A stretch of 64,000 bases of DNA. Origin: Erythrobacter sp. YJ-T3-07 (lineage in GTDB: Bacteria > Pseudomonadota > Alphaproteobacteria > Sphingomonadales > Sphingomonadaceae). Position 1 is the first letter of the stretch. The number at the start of each line of letters is the position of its first letter. The stretch is from the NCBI RefSeq assembly GCF_015999305.1, contig NZ_JAEAGP010000001.1, positions 124,001 to 188,000 of the forward strand. Reading direction: 5' to 3'. The position numbers and the translations under genes were made by a program. Below are positions 15,092 through 23,900 of the stretch, piece by piece. The notes beneath the pieces were generated by a model that saw only the letters and a program-made list of their open reading frames with translations, was not told the DNA's origin and did no database searches.

Positions 15092-15665
15092 CCTTGCAGC
15101 CGACCCGGTCGATGCAATGCTGATCGACGTGCGCGCCAATACGCGCGGCTTTGCCGAGGATGTCGCACGCATGCGGCAGGACCTCGACGGCGAGCTGGTC
15201 GCCGGCTTTTCGCGCGCGGGCGATGTTCTCGAACGCAGCCTGCTGAGAGCGATCCGGCGCGGCAGCCTCGGCTTCGAGGATCTGCAGGCCGCCGCCAGCA
15301 AGGCGATCGACCGGATCGCGAGCCAGGCACTCAAGCTCGGGATCGGCGAGATCTTCGGGGCGAACAATCCGCTGGGCGGGATCGTCGGGACTCTGCTGGG
15401 CGGCGTGCTCGGCCTGGCCGGCCGCGCGACCGGCGGCCCGGTGAGCGCGCAGCGCGGCTATCTGGTCGGTGAGCGCGGGCCCGAACTCTTCGTGCCCCCG
15501 TCGGATGGGCGGGTCGTCCCGCTGACAGCGCATGGCGGCGGCGCGCGGAGGGTCGAGGTTGCGATCCAGCTCGCCGCGCCCGCGGGCACCGCCGCGCCGA
15601 TCGCGCTCGAACGCTCCAGCCGGCAGATCGCGGCAGCGGTGCGTCGGGCGATGGAGAACAGCTGA
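15084..15665 (+). CDS. GTA gene 11: short tail tape measure protein
   Basis: Tape measure protein of 193 residues, near the length of the RcGTA protein (about 220) and matching a short tail. The N-terminus is helical with ADPVDAMLIDVRANTRGFAEDVARM. Then come a glycine-rich hydrophobic stretch (NPLGGIVGTLLGGVLGLAG, about 92-112) and the conserved RGYLVGERGPELFVPPSDGRVVP box near residue 125. It is one base coupled to the gp12 gene. Confidence 0.88.
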   Translation: MSDLAADPVDAMLIDVRANTRGFAEDVARMRQDLDGELVAGFSRAGDVLERSLLRAIRRGSLGFEDLQAAASKAIDRIASQALKLGIGEIFGANNPLGGIVGTLLGGVLGLAGRATGGPVSAQRGYLVGERGPELFVPPSDGRVVPLTAHGGGARRVEVAIQLAAPAGTAAPIALERSSRQIAAAVRRAMENS

Positions 15666-18004
15666 TGGCCTACTGGCTTTGCGCTGCCCGCAACGGGCAG
15701 GAGCACGACCATATCCAGCGCTTCGACCCGCGCTTCTGGACGGTCAATTTCCCCCGTCCGATGGTGGCGAGCGTGGTCACCACCGCGCCTGATGCGCTGC
15801 GGCTGACCTGTGAATTCCATCATGCGGGCGAACTCGCGGGGCTGATCTGGGAGAGCGAGGATAGGCTCGACCATCCGCTCCACGCCTACGCGACCGACCG
15901 CGATTATTCGCACACGATCCTGTCCTTCCGCTGGCGCAGCGGCGGGATCACCCCGCTCGACGCGGTCCATGGGCCGACGCTGACGATCGAGGGGCGCGAT
16001 GCAAGCGGGGTGGCGCGCAGCTGGTACGTCCGGCTGTGGAACTACGCCGAGGGTTCGCCCGAGGACGCGCGAGTGACGCTGCCGTTTTCGGCACTGCAAA
16101 GCGGCTTCGCCTTGCCCGGAGAGCCCGTCCATCCGCACAACATCGACCGCATGTTCATCTCGCTGGTGCCCCCCGGCTACGTGCCGGCCAGCGCCGATCC
16201 GCTCGCCCGGCGCGCCGATGGCTGGGTCGAGCTGAGCGCTATCACCTGCGACGGCGCGCATGCGATGCTGGAGATCGGCGAGAGCATGCTGCCCGAGCAT
16301 GGCGAACAGATCGCGACCGCCTATGACGACTGCTTCAACCAGACGCCTGCGCGGCTGATCCGCCAGATCCGCCAGCTCGGCTATCGCGGGCGGGTGGTCC
16401 ACTATGCCGGGATGAGCCACTATTTCCGGCTCGAGCCGCTTGGCGGAGGGCATTACGTCAGCCTCGCGGGCGGGGCGCTCAACGATGCCTGCGCTGCGTG
16501 GCACCGGGCTTTTGCCGAGGAGGCGCAGGCCGCCGGGTTCGAGATCATCTGGTCGCTGTCCTACGAGTTGTTCGACGTGCATTGCTGGAACGACTGGAAA
16601 CAGCGCGCCTACGATGGCGCGCCCGCGCAGACCGGGTGGGAGCCGCCCTCGGCCTTGCTCTCGCCTGCCCATCCGGGAGCGATGAGCTACCTACGACAGG
16701 TCGCGGCGGCGTTCGTGCAGATCGCGCAGGCCGCGGGCTTGCCGGTCCGCTTCCAGATCGGCGAGCCGTGGTGGTGGGTGACCCCGGGCAGCTTCGCGCC
16801 GTGCCTCTACGACGATGCCGCAAAGGCCGCGTTCGGCGGCGATCCGCCGGTCATCGCGGATATGCGCGCACCGCTCGATGAGGCGCAGAAAGGGCTGCTC
16901 GATCAGGCGGGCGCGCGGCTCGCCGCCTCCACCGCCGCGCTGGCGCAGGCGGTGCGCGATGCTGCCGGGGGTGAGGCGGAGGTGCTGCTGCTCGCATTCA
17001 CGCCGACGATCCTCGACGGCCAGATGCCCGAGATAGAACGCGCCAACCTGCCGGTCGGATGGGCCTGGCCCGCCTTCGACCGTTTGCAGCTAGAGGATTA
17101 CGACTGGCTGACCGCCGGCGCGGAGGCCCGGCGCCGCGCGGCCTACGCGCATGTCGATGCACGGCTCGGCTATCCGATCAACCTGCAGGACTATTTCGCG
17201 GGCTTCGTGCTGAGCGCCGAAGATGCACCCGTCTACTGGGCGAGGATCGATGCCGCGCTCGATGAGGCACGCTCGCGCGGTGTGACCCAGCGCTTCGTGT
17301 GGGCGCTGCCGCAGATCGCACGCGACGGATACACCCGGCTTGCCCCGCCCCCGGCCGACCAGCGCGAGGACCACATGCAGAACTTCGACGACGTCTCCTA
17401 TCCGCTCACGCTCGGCACGGATGCCAGCGCGAGCCCCGAATTCTCGACCTCTGTACTGGTCACCGCCTCTGGCCATGAACGCCGCACCGCGCAGTGGGCC
17501 GACGCGCGGCTGCGCTTCGATGTCGGGCCGGGGATTCGTTCGGAGAGCGAGCTGGCAACCCTGCTCGGCTTCTTCCGCGCCCGCCATGGCCCCGCACGCG
17601 GCTTTCGCCTGACCGATCCGTTCGATCTCTCGTCCAACGGGACCACGGGCGCGCCGACCCCTGCCGACCAGCTGCTCGGGCTCGGCGATGGCGAGACCAC
17701 CCGCTTCGCGCTGGTCAAACGCTACGGCGAGGAACCCGAGCCGCAGGTGCGGCGGATCACCCGGCCCCGTAGCGGGACCGTGCGCGTGTCGGTCGGCGGT
17801 CAGGAAACCGCAGGCTTCACGCTCGATCCGCTGGGCTTCGTGGTGCTCGACGATGCCCCCGCAGCCGAAGAGGAAGTGCGCGCGGGCTTCCTGTTCGATG
17901 TGCCCGTGCGCTTTGCCGAAGACCGGCTGGAGATCAGCGCCGCCGGTTTTGCCGCCGGGCAGGCACCCAGCGTGCCGCTGATCGAGATCAGGGAGGCGGC
18001 ATGA
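15665..18004 (+). CDS. GTA gene 12: large tail sheath-like/distal tail fusion (TIGR02217 C-terminal domain)
   Basis: Protein of 779 residues, far longer than RcGTA gp12 (about 210). The C-terminal ~210 residues, from NFDDVSYPLTLG near residue 575, are the DUF2460/TIGR02217 distal tail domain with FFRARHGPARGFRLTDPFDLS. The N-terminal ~565 residues are a separate module: a beta-sandwich-like lead, then an apparent TIM-barrel (LGYRGRVVHYAGMSHYF, FEIIWSLSYELFD, VRFQIGEPWWW) resembling glycoside hydrolase folds and the non-contractile tail sheath proteins of some phages. It may coat the tail or bind surface glycans. No frameshift is present. Confidence 0.85.
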   Translation: MAYWLCAARNGQEHDHIQRFDPRFWTVNFPRPMVASVVTTAPDALRLTCEFHHAGELAGLIWESEDRLDHPLHAYATDRDYSHTILSFRWRSGGITPLDAVHGPTLTIEGRDASGVARSWYVRLWNYAEGSPEDARVTLPFSALQSGFALPGEPVHPHNIDRMFISLVPPGYVPASADPLARRADGWVELSAITCDGAHAMLEIGESMLPEHGEQIATAYDDCFNQTPARLIRQIRQLGYRGRVVHYAGMSHYFRLEPLGGGHYVSLAGGALNDACAAWHRAFAEEAQAAGFEIIWSLSYELFDVHCWNDWKQRAYDGAPAQTGWEPPSALLSPAHPGAMSYLRQVAAAFVQIAQAAGLPVRFQIGEPWWWVTPGSFAPCLYDDAAKAAFGGDPPVIADMRAPLDEAQKGLLDQAGARLAASTAALAQAVRDAAGGEAEVLLLAFTPTILDGQMPEIERANLPVGWAWPAFDRLQLEDYDWLTAGAEARRRAAYAHVDARLGYPINLQDYFAGFVLSAEDAPVYWARIDAALDEARSRGVTQRFVWALPQIARDGYTRLAPPPADQREDHMQNFDDVSYPLTLGTDASASPEFSTSVLVTASGHERRTAQWADARLRFDVGPGIRSESELATLLGFFRARHGPARGFRLTDPFDLSSNGTTGAPTPADQLLGLGDGETTRFALVKRYGEEPEPQVRRITRPRSGTVRVSVGGQETAGFTLDPLGFVVLDDAPAAEEEVRAGFLFDVPVRFAEDRLEISAAGFAAGQAPSVPLIEIREAA

Positions 18005-18816
18005 GCGAGGTATATGAGCAAGACCGCCTCGCCACCCGCGCCTTCTTCTGGCGGATCGAGCGGCGCGACGGGGTAACGCTGGGCTTCACCAGCCACGACC
18101 GCGACCTGATGCTCGACGGCGTACGCCTGCGCGCCGCGCCCGGCATCCGCCCCGCCGCGCTGCGCCTGACGAGCGAGATTACAGGCGACGACGCGCAGAT
18201 GGACGGCGCGATCACGCATGACGCGATCTCGGCAGCCGATCTGGAAGCGGGCCGCTTCGACGGCGCAGCGGTGACGATCGGCAGCATCGACTGGCAGAGC
18301 GGTGAGGCCAAGGCGCATTACTGGGGTACGATCGACCAGACGGAAGCCGTCGCCGACGGGTTCTCCGCCCAGCTGCACTCGGCCAAGGCCGCACTGGAGG
18401 AAGACCCGATCCCGCGGACCAGCCCGGGATGCCGCGCGCGTTTTTGCGGGCTAGGCTGCAACCTCTCGGCCGCACGCTTCACGGTGCAACGGCAGGTCGC
18501 GGCGATCGACACAGGCACCAACGCAGTCGGCTTTGCAGGGCTCGCAAGCGCGGATTTCGTGTTCGGGGAACTGCGCTGGCTGGACGGGCCCGCGGTCGGC
18601 CTGCGCCAGACCATTATCGCCGATGAGGCTGGAATGCTGGTGCTCGACAGCAGCATTCCAGCCGGAGTGCGCGAGGGAACCCGAGCACAGCTGCGCGAGG
18701 GCTGCGACCGCACCATCGCCACCTGCTCCACCCGCTTCGCCAATGCGGTGAACTTTCGCGGCGAGCCCTTCATGCCGGGCAACGACCTCGTCGCCCGCTA
18801 CCCGTCGCGCAGCTGA
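18001..18816 (+). CDS. GTA gene 13: baseplate hub protein (DUF2163/BR0599 family)
   Basis: Hub protein of 271 residues. It shows the DUF2163 N-terminal domain (RIERRDGVTLGFTSHDRDL) and the C-terminal BR0599 domain. Cys144, Cys149, Cys153, Cys235 and Cys242 cluster in SPGCRARFCGLGC and REGCDRTIATC; in the RcGTA structure the equivalent hub carries an iron-sulfur cluster, so at least four of these are likely ligands. The start overlaps gp12 by four bases and the stop meets the next ATG. Confidence 0.9.
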   Translation: MSEVYEQDRLATRAFFWRIERRDGVTLGFTSHDRDLMLDGVRLRAAPGIRPAALRLTSEITGDDAQMDGAITHDAISAADLEAGRFDGAAVTIGSIDWQSGEAKAHYWGTIDQTEAVADGFSAQLHSAKAALEEDPIPRTSPGCRARFCGLGCNLSAARFTVQRQVAAIDTGTNAVGFAGLASADFVFGELRWLDGPAVGLRQTIIADEAGMLVLDSSIPAGVREGTRAQLREGCDRTIATCSTRFANAVNFRGEPFMPGNDLVARYPSRS

Positions 18817-19250
18817 TGGACAGGGCAGTCCGGATCGCACGCGCGGCGGGCGATCTGGTCGGCACACCGTTCCGCCTGCAGGGGCGTGATCCATCGACCG
18901 GGCTCGACTGTATCGGGCTGGTGCTGGCCAGCCTCGCCGCAGCGGAGATCCCACTCGCGCTGCCGGCGGATTATCGCCCGCACCGCAGACGCTTCGCCCT
19001 TCCCCATGAAGCGCTGGCAGCGGCGGGCCTGATCGCAATGCGCGGACCACACCGCGCGGGCGACGTCCTGCTTCTGGAGACCGCCCCGGCGCAGGTCCAC
19101 GCGGCGGTCGCCGTAGACCGGCACCGGATCGTCCATGCCCACGCCGGGCTTCGCCGGGTCGTCGAAAGCCCGCTGCCCGATCACTGGCGCGTGCTCGCCT
19201 GCTGGCGAGCCGCATCCGGTCCGCAAGGAGATACATCATGGCAACGCTGA
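18816..19250 (+). CDS. GTA gene 14: NlpC/P60 cell wall peptidase
   Basis: Tail-associated peptidoglycan peptidase of 144 residues. Catalytic Cys32 sits in GLDCIGLV and His95 in AQVHAAVAV, with GDVLLL between, the NlpC/P60 arrangement. In RcGTA the homologue opens a path through the recipient cell wall. The final 13 bases overlap the next gene. The C-terminal tail after CWRAASG is probably disordered. Confidence 0.88.
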   Translation: MDRAVRIARAAGDLVGTPFRLQGRDPSTGLDCIGLVLASLAAAEIPLALPADYRPHRRRFALPHEALAAAGLIAMRGPHRAGDVLLLETAPAQVHAAVAVDRHRIVHAHAGLRRVVESPLPDHWRVLACWRAASGPQGDTSWQR

Positions 19251-21406
19251 TCCTGTCCACTGTCGGCACCGCGCTCGGTGGGCCGATCGGCGGGGCGATC
19301 GGGGCGGTACTGGGCCGCGTGGTCGACAGCGCGGTGATCGGCACGCCGACCCGCCAAGGTCCGCGCCTGACCGAGCTGGCAGTCTCCACCTCCAGCTACG
19401 GCCAGCCAGTGCCGCGCGTGTTCGGCACGATGCGCGTGCCCGGCGCGATCATCTGGGCGACCGAACTGGTCGAAAGCAGTCAGACGAGCGGCGGCAAGGG
19501 GCAGCCCAGGACCACCACCTATAGCTACGCGATCTCCTTCGCAGTCGCGCTGTCGAGCCGCCCGGTCGCCGCGATCGGGCGGATCTGGGCAGATGGCGCA
19601 CTGCTGCGCGGGAGCGCGGGCGACCTGAAGGTCCGCGGCCTCATGCGACTGCACAAGGGGACCGGAGACGACGAAGTCGATGCGCTGATCGCTGCCGACA
19701 AGGGCGCGCAAGGCTGTGCCTTCCGCGACCTCGCCTACATCGTGCTTGAGGATCTGGAGCTGGCCAGCTTCGGCAATCGCATCCCCGCGCTCAGCTTCGA
19801 GGTGATCGCACCCGACGGCGCGCTCGATGCCATCGACCTGCTTGAAGACATCCCGCTGGCGCCGGGCGCGAGTGTTCCGCTGGTCGGGCTGCGGGGTTTC
19901 GCCGATCAGGGCGGGGCTCGCGCGGACCTGCTGGCGCATGTGGCACATGTTTTTCCGCTGACGCTTGGCGCGACCGCCAAGGGCCTCTCGCTATCGCCGG
20001 TCGAGGTCGGCGAGCCGATCGCGCTGCCGCCGCCGGTGGTCGGTCGCCTCGACGGAGAGGATCGGGCCGAGCCGCGCGTGCGCCGTGACGCGTCAACGCG
20101 CGAGGTGCCAGCGGCCTTGCGCTATTACGATCCCGCGCGCGACTACCAGCCCTCGCTCCAGCGCGCACCGGGCGTCGGCGGCGCGAGCGAGCAGATCGAG
20201 TTCCCCGGAGCTTTTGCCGCACCGGACGCACAGGGACGGATCGCCGCGCTGCACCGCCGCTCTCTCACCGCACGCGACAATCTCGAATGGCGGATCGCAG
20301 AGCCTGCGGCGGGAATCGTGCCGGGGGCCGTGGTGACGCGCATGAGCCACGGCGATGTCTGGCGCGTGACCAGCTGGGAATGGCACGCCGACGGGATAGA
20401 CCTGGGTCTGGAGCGGATCGCGCGGCTCCCTGCGGGGCACTCGGTTGCCGATCCAGGCTCCGGCCCGCCCCCGCTCGATGAGGTGCCGGGCGAGCTCGTG
20501 CTTCGCTATGTAGAGTTGCCGTGGGATGGATCGGGCGATCCGGCGACGCCGCAACGCTACGCCGCGCTCAGCATGGCGGGCATCCGCAGCCCGATCGCGC
20601 TGTCGGCGGTCGAGGGCGATGCGCTGCTTCCGCTCGGGCAGGTGGCCAGTGGCGACACGGTGCAGGGTGCCAGCCTTGCGTCGCTCGCGCCCTCCACCAG
20701 CCTGCTGTTCGAGCCCGATGCCACGCTGGAGATCGCGCTGGCATCGAGCGGCATGCAGCTCCAATCGGTCGATATGCCCGCGCTGCTGGGCGGCGCGAAC
20801 CGGCTGCTGCTGGGCGAGGAGGTGCTGCAGTTCCGCCATGCCGAACCGCTCGGCGATGCGCACTGGCGCTTGACCGGCCTGCTGCGTGGGCGCGCAGGGA
20901 CCGAGCATCACGCAGCTGCGGGCCATGCGCCCGGCACTGCCGCGATCCTGATCGACCACCGGCTGGTCGCGCTCCCGGCGCAGGATCATGTGGAGATCGC
21001 AGCGCTTCCCGGTGTCGGCTCTACCGGGCCGGTCTACGCCGCGCTTGTCTCGGCCGGCGTCACGCAGCGCCCGCTGCCCCCTGTCCACCCGCGTGCCGGG
21101 CTCACGGAGGCGGGCGATCCGGTGTGGAGCTGGGTGCGCAGGGCGCGCGGAGGCTGGCGCTGGCAGGACGGCGTGGACATGCCGCTGGTCGAGGAGCGCG
21201 AAGCCTATCAGGTCGGCCTCGGTCCGCTCGAAGCGCCACATGCGCTGTGGGAGGTGACCGGGCCAGGCTTCTCCCTGCCCCAGACCCAATGGGCGGACTG
21301 GCGGACGCTGCGTCCGGCAGCACTGCTGTGGGTTCGCCAGATCGGCACCCGTGGTCTGTCACACCCCGTCCGCCTTCCCACCGCCCCATCCCAGGAGACC
21401 AACTGA
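19238..21406 (+). CDS. GTA gene 15: megatron-like tail tip/host-specificity protein
   Basis: Tail tip protein of 722 residues, much shorter than the RcGTA megatron (about 1300). The N-terminus has a glycine-rich hydrophobic stretch (VGTALGGPIGGAIGAVLG) as in tail proteins that insert in the membrane, followed by GQPVPRVFGTMRVPGAIIWAT and the phage-tail hub region with FADQGGARADLLAHVAHVFPL near 220. LTGLLRGRAGTEHHAA near residue 545 is a typical late motif. The shortening appears to affect the C-terminal fibre part, which may explain the separate DUF2793 gene downstream. Confidence 0.85.
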   Translation: MATLILSTVGTALGGPIGGAIGAVLGRVVDSAVIGTPTRQGPRLTELAVSTSSYGQPVPRVFGTMRVPGAIIWATELVESSQTSGGKGQPRTTTYSYAISFAVALSSRPVAAIGRIWADGALLRGSAGDLKVRGLMRLHKGTGDDEVDALIAADKGAQGCAFRDLAYIVLEDLELASFGNRIPALSFEVIAPDGALDAIDLLEDIPLAPGASVPLVGLRGFADQGGARADLLAHVAHVFPLTLGATAKGLSLSPVEVGEPIALPPPVVGRLDGEDRAEPRVRRDASTREVPAALRYYDPARDYQPSLQRAPGVGGASEQIEFPGAFAAPDAQGRIAALHRRSLTARDNLEWRIAEPAAGIVPGAVVTRMSHGDVWRVTSWEWHADGIDLGLERIARLPAGHSVADPGSGPPPLDEVPGELVLRYVELPWDGSGDPATPQRYAALSMAGIRSPIALSAVEGDALLPLGQVASGDTVQGASLASLAPSTSLLFEPDATLEIALASSGMQLQSVDMPALLGGANRLLLGEEVLQFRHAEPLGDAHWRLTGLLRGRAGTEHHAAAGHAPGTAAILIDHRLVALPAQDHVEIAALPGVGSTGPVYAALVSAGVTQRPLPPVHPRAGLTEAGDPVWSWVRRARGGWRWQDGVDMPLVEEREAYQVGLGPLEAPHALWEVTGPGFSLPQTQWADWRTLRPAALLWVRQIGTRGLSHPVRLPTAPSQETN

Positions 21407-21858
21407 TGTCCATTCCGCTGGAATTCGCAGCGCGATCGCCGCGCAATGATCTGCCCTTCCTGTTCGTCGCCCAGGCGCAGAAGGAAGCGACCGTGAACGA
21501 GGCACTTGCGCGGATCGACGCGCTGCTGCGCCCCGTGGTGGAGGGCGAGGCGGAAAATCCTCCGGCGGAGCCCGCTGAAGGGGCCGGCTGGATCGTGGGC
21601 GCGCAGGCCCAGGGCGAATGGACGGGCCGCGAGGATGCGCTCGCCTTCCGTGTCGCGGGCAGCTGGATGTACGCGCTTCCTGCCGAAGGCACCGTGGTGT
21701 TCGACCGCGCGCTGGGGGCCTTGCGCCACTGGCGCGATGGCTGGCGGACGATGGCGTTGCCCGCAATCCCCACTGGCGGTGCGACGATCGACACAGAGGC
21801 GCGCGAGGCGATCGAGGTGCTGAGCGCACAACTTCGCGTCTTTGGCCTGGGGGTTTGA
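21406..21858 (+). CDS. DUF2793 protein, last gene of the GTA cluster
   Basis: Protein of 150 residues. The DUF2793 domain is seen in ARSPRNDLPFLFVAQAQKEATVNEALARIDAL and GWIVGAQAQGEWTGREDALAFRVAGSWMYALP. Such domains occur in GTA and phage fibres and probably bind surface sugars. Its ATG shares one base with the preceding TGA. The tail (EAIEVLSAQLRVFGLGV) may be a trimerisation stub. After it, CCGCC-CCTTC-GGCGG near 21876 could end the operon. Confidence 0.82.
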   Translation: MSIPLEFAARSPRNDLPFLFVAQAQKEATVNEALARIDALLRPVVEGEAENPPAEPAEGAGWIVGAQAQGEWTGREDALAFRVAGSWMYALPAEGTVVFDRALGALRHWRDGWRTMALPAIPTGGATIDTEAREAIEVLSAQLRVFGLGV

Positions 21859-22080
21859 GAACATCGCCGGGAACCGCCCCTTCGGCGGAGCGTTGGCGCC
21901 CCGGGAGGAACAGGGATTGATCCCGGCTTCCATCAAAAGATGTTCTCGTTGATGAGGCAATCTTGCAACAGTGTCTTCGCTTTACGGAAACGAAGGCCTG
22001 TCTGCTTGCCTCGGAACTGGGGAAAAGTTAAGTGGGGGCCTCCTGGTGGCTCCCAATCATTACAAAGGGGAATTACAGTA

Positions 22081-23199
<1,119 letters not shown>

Positions 23200-23228
23200 T
23201 CGAGCGGACTTCCGCTACGAAACACTGG

Positions 23229-23261
23229 AAGGGGCCGGAGCAATCCGGCCCCTTCTTCGTT
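23229..23261 (+). terminator. Terminator of ompA
   Basis: AAGGGGCCGGA (23229-23239) pairs perfectly with TCCGGCCCCTT (23244-23254) around a short loop, followed by CTTCGTT. It stands 30 bases after the ompA stop. Confidence 0.85.
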
Positions 23262-23292
23262 GGGCAGGTGAAAACGGAGGAGATCACCTGTC

Positions 23293-23844
23293 ATGACACG
23301 CCTTTCCAAATTCGCACGCATTGCCCCGGCCGCGCTCGGCCTCACCTGCGCCGCCGCTCTCGCTGCATGCGCGACCACCCCGGTACCCGGCGAAGAACTG
23401 CTCGCCACCGCCACCCTGATGGACACGGACGGCAATCCCACGGGCGAAGCGCGCCTGCTGGGCGTGGGGGACCGCGCGGAGCTGGCCGTCACGGTCAAGG
23501 GGCTGACGCCGGGCGAGCACGGCTTCCACCTGCACACCACGGGGCGCTGCGCCCTGCCCGACTTCAAGTCGGCAGGCGGGCACCTCAATCCCGCGAACAA
23601 GGGCCATGGCCTGCTCGATAATGACGGCAGCCATCTGGGCGATCTGCCCAACCTCGTAGTCGCAGCCAACGGCACCGCCAGCGTGCAGGTGCCGCTCGAA
23701 GGAACGCGCACTTACGTGATCGACCAGATCTTCGATGCAGACGGCACCGCCGTGGTCATCCACGCGGACGCCGACGACGGCCGTACGGACCCGTCGGGCA
23801 ATGCCGGTTCGCGCGTGCGCTGCGGCGTTCTCCAACAGGCCTGA
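23293..23844 (+). CDS. sodC: Cu/Zn superoxide dismutase lipoprotein
   Basis: Periplasmic Cu/Zn superoxide dismutase of 183 residues. The signal sequence ends in a lipobox (LAAC, Cys26), so it is probably membrane-anchored. Copper ligands His79 and His81 in HGFHLH and His157 in VVIHADADD, bridging/zinc ligands around GHLNPANKGHG and GSHLGDLPN, and the disulfide Cys86-Cys177 are all visible. The last residues SRVRCGVL fit the family end. The ATG follows GGAGGAGATC. It is a single gene, ended by a convergent hairpin at 23853-23881. Confidence 0.92.
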   Translation: MTRLSKFARIAPAALGLTCAAALAACATTPVPGEELLATATLMDTDGNPTGEARLLGVGDRAELAVTVKGLTPGEHGFHLHTTGRCALPDFKSAGGHLNPANKGHGLLDNDGSHLGDLPNLVVAANGTASVQVPLEGTRTYVIDQIFDADGTAVVIHADADDGRTDPSGNAGSRVRCGVLQQA

Positions 23845-23852
23845 CAAGCAAA

Positions 23853-23881
23853 GGGGCGAGGCCACAGCGGCCCCGCCCCCA
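23853..23881. terminator. Convergent hairpin between sodC and the MFS gene
   Basis: GGGGCGAGGCC pairs with GGCCCCGCCCC (one mismatch) around a short loop. It lies between two converging genes and could serve both; a T-run is weak on either strand. Confidence 0.5.
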
Positions 23882-23900
23882 AGTTTGACTTACAGGATTT

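Larger units (their letters stand above)
7599..21858 (+). mobile_element. Gene transfer agent (RcGTA-type) structural cluster
   Basis: About 14.3 kb of mostly overlapping plus-strand genes in the order of the R. capsulatus GTA: small terminase, TerL, portal, g3.5, prohead protease, capsid, connector, DUF3168, tail tube, GTA TAM, tail chaperone, tape measure, gp12, gp13, NlpC/P60, megatron-like, DUF2793. Integrase, repressor, replication and lysis genes and att-like flanking repeats are not seen, and base composition matches the surroundings, which fits a GTA rather than a prophage. Departures from the standard set are a foreign antisense gene after TerL, a shortened portal, no recognised g7, and repeat insertions. 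Confidence 0.88.

Noticed and set aside
7599..21858. Temperate prophage
   Set aside because: No integrase, repressor, replication, holin or att-like ends, and no tRNA at the borders; the gene order is that of a GTA.
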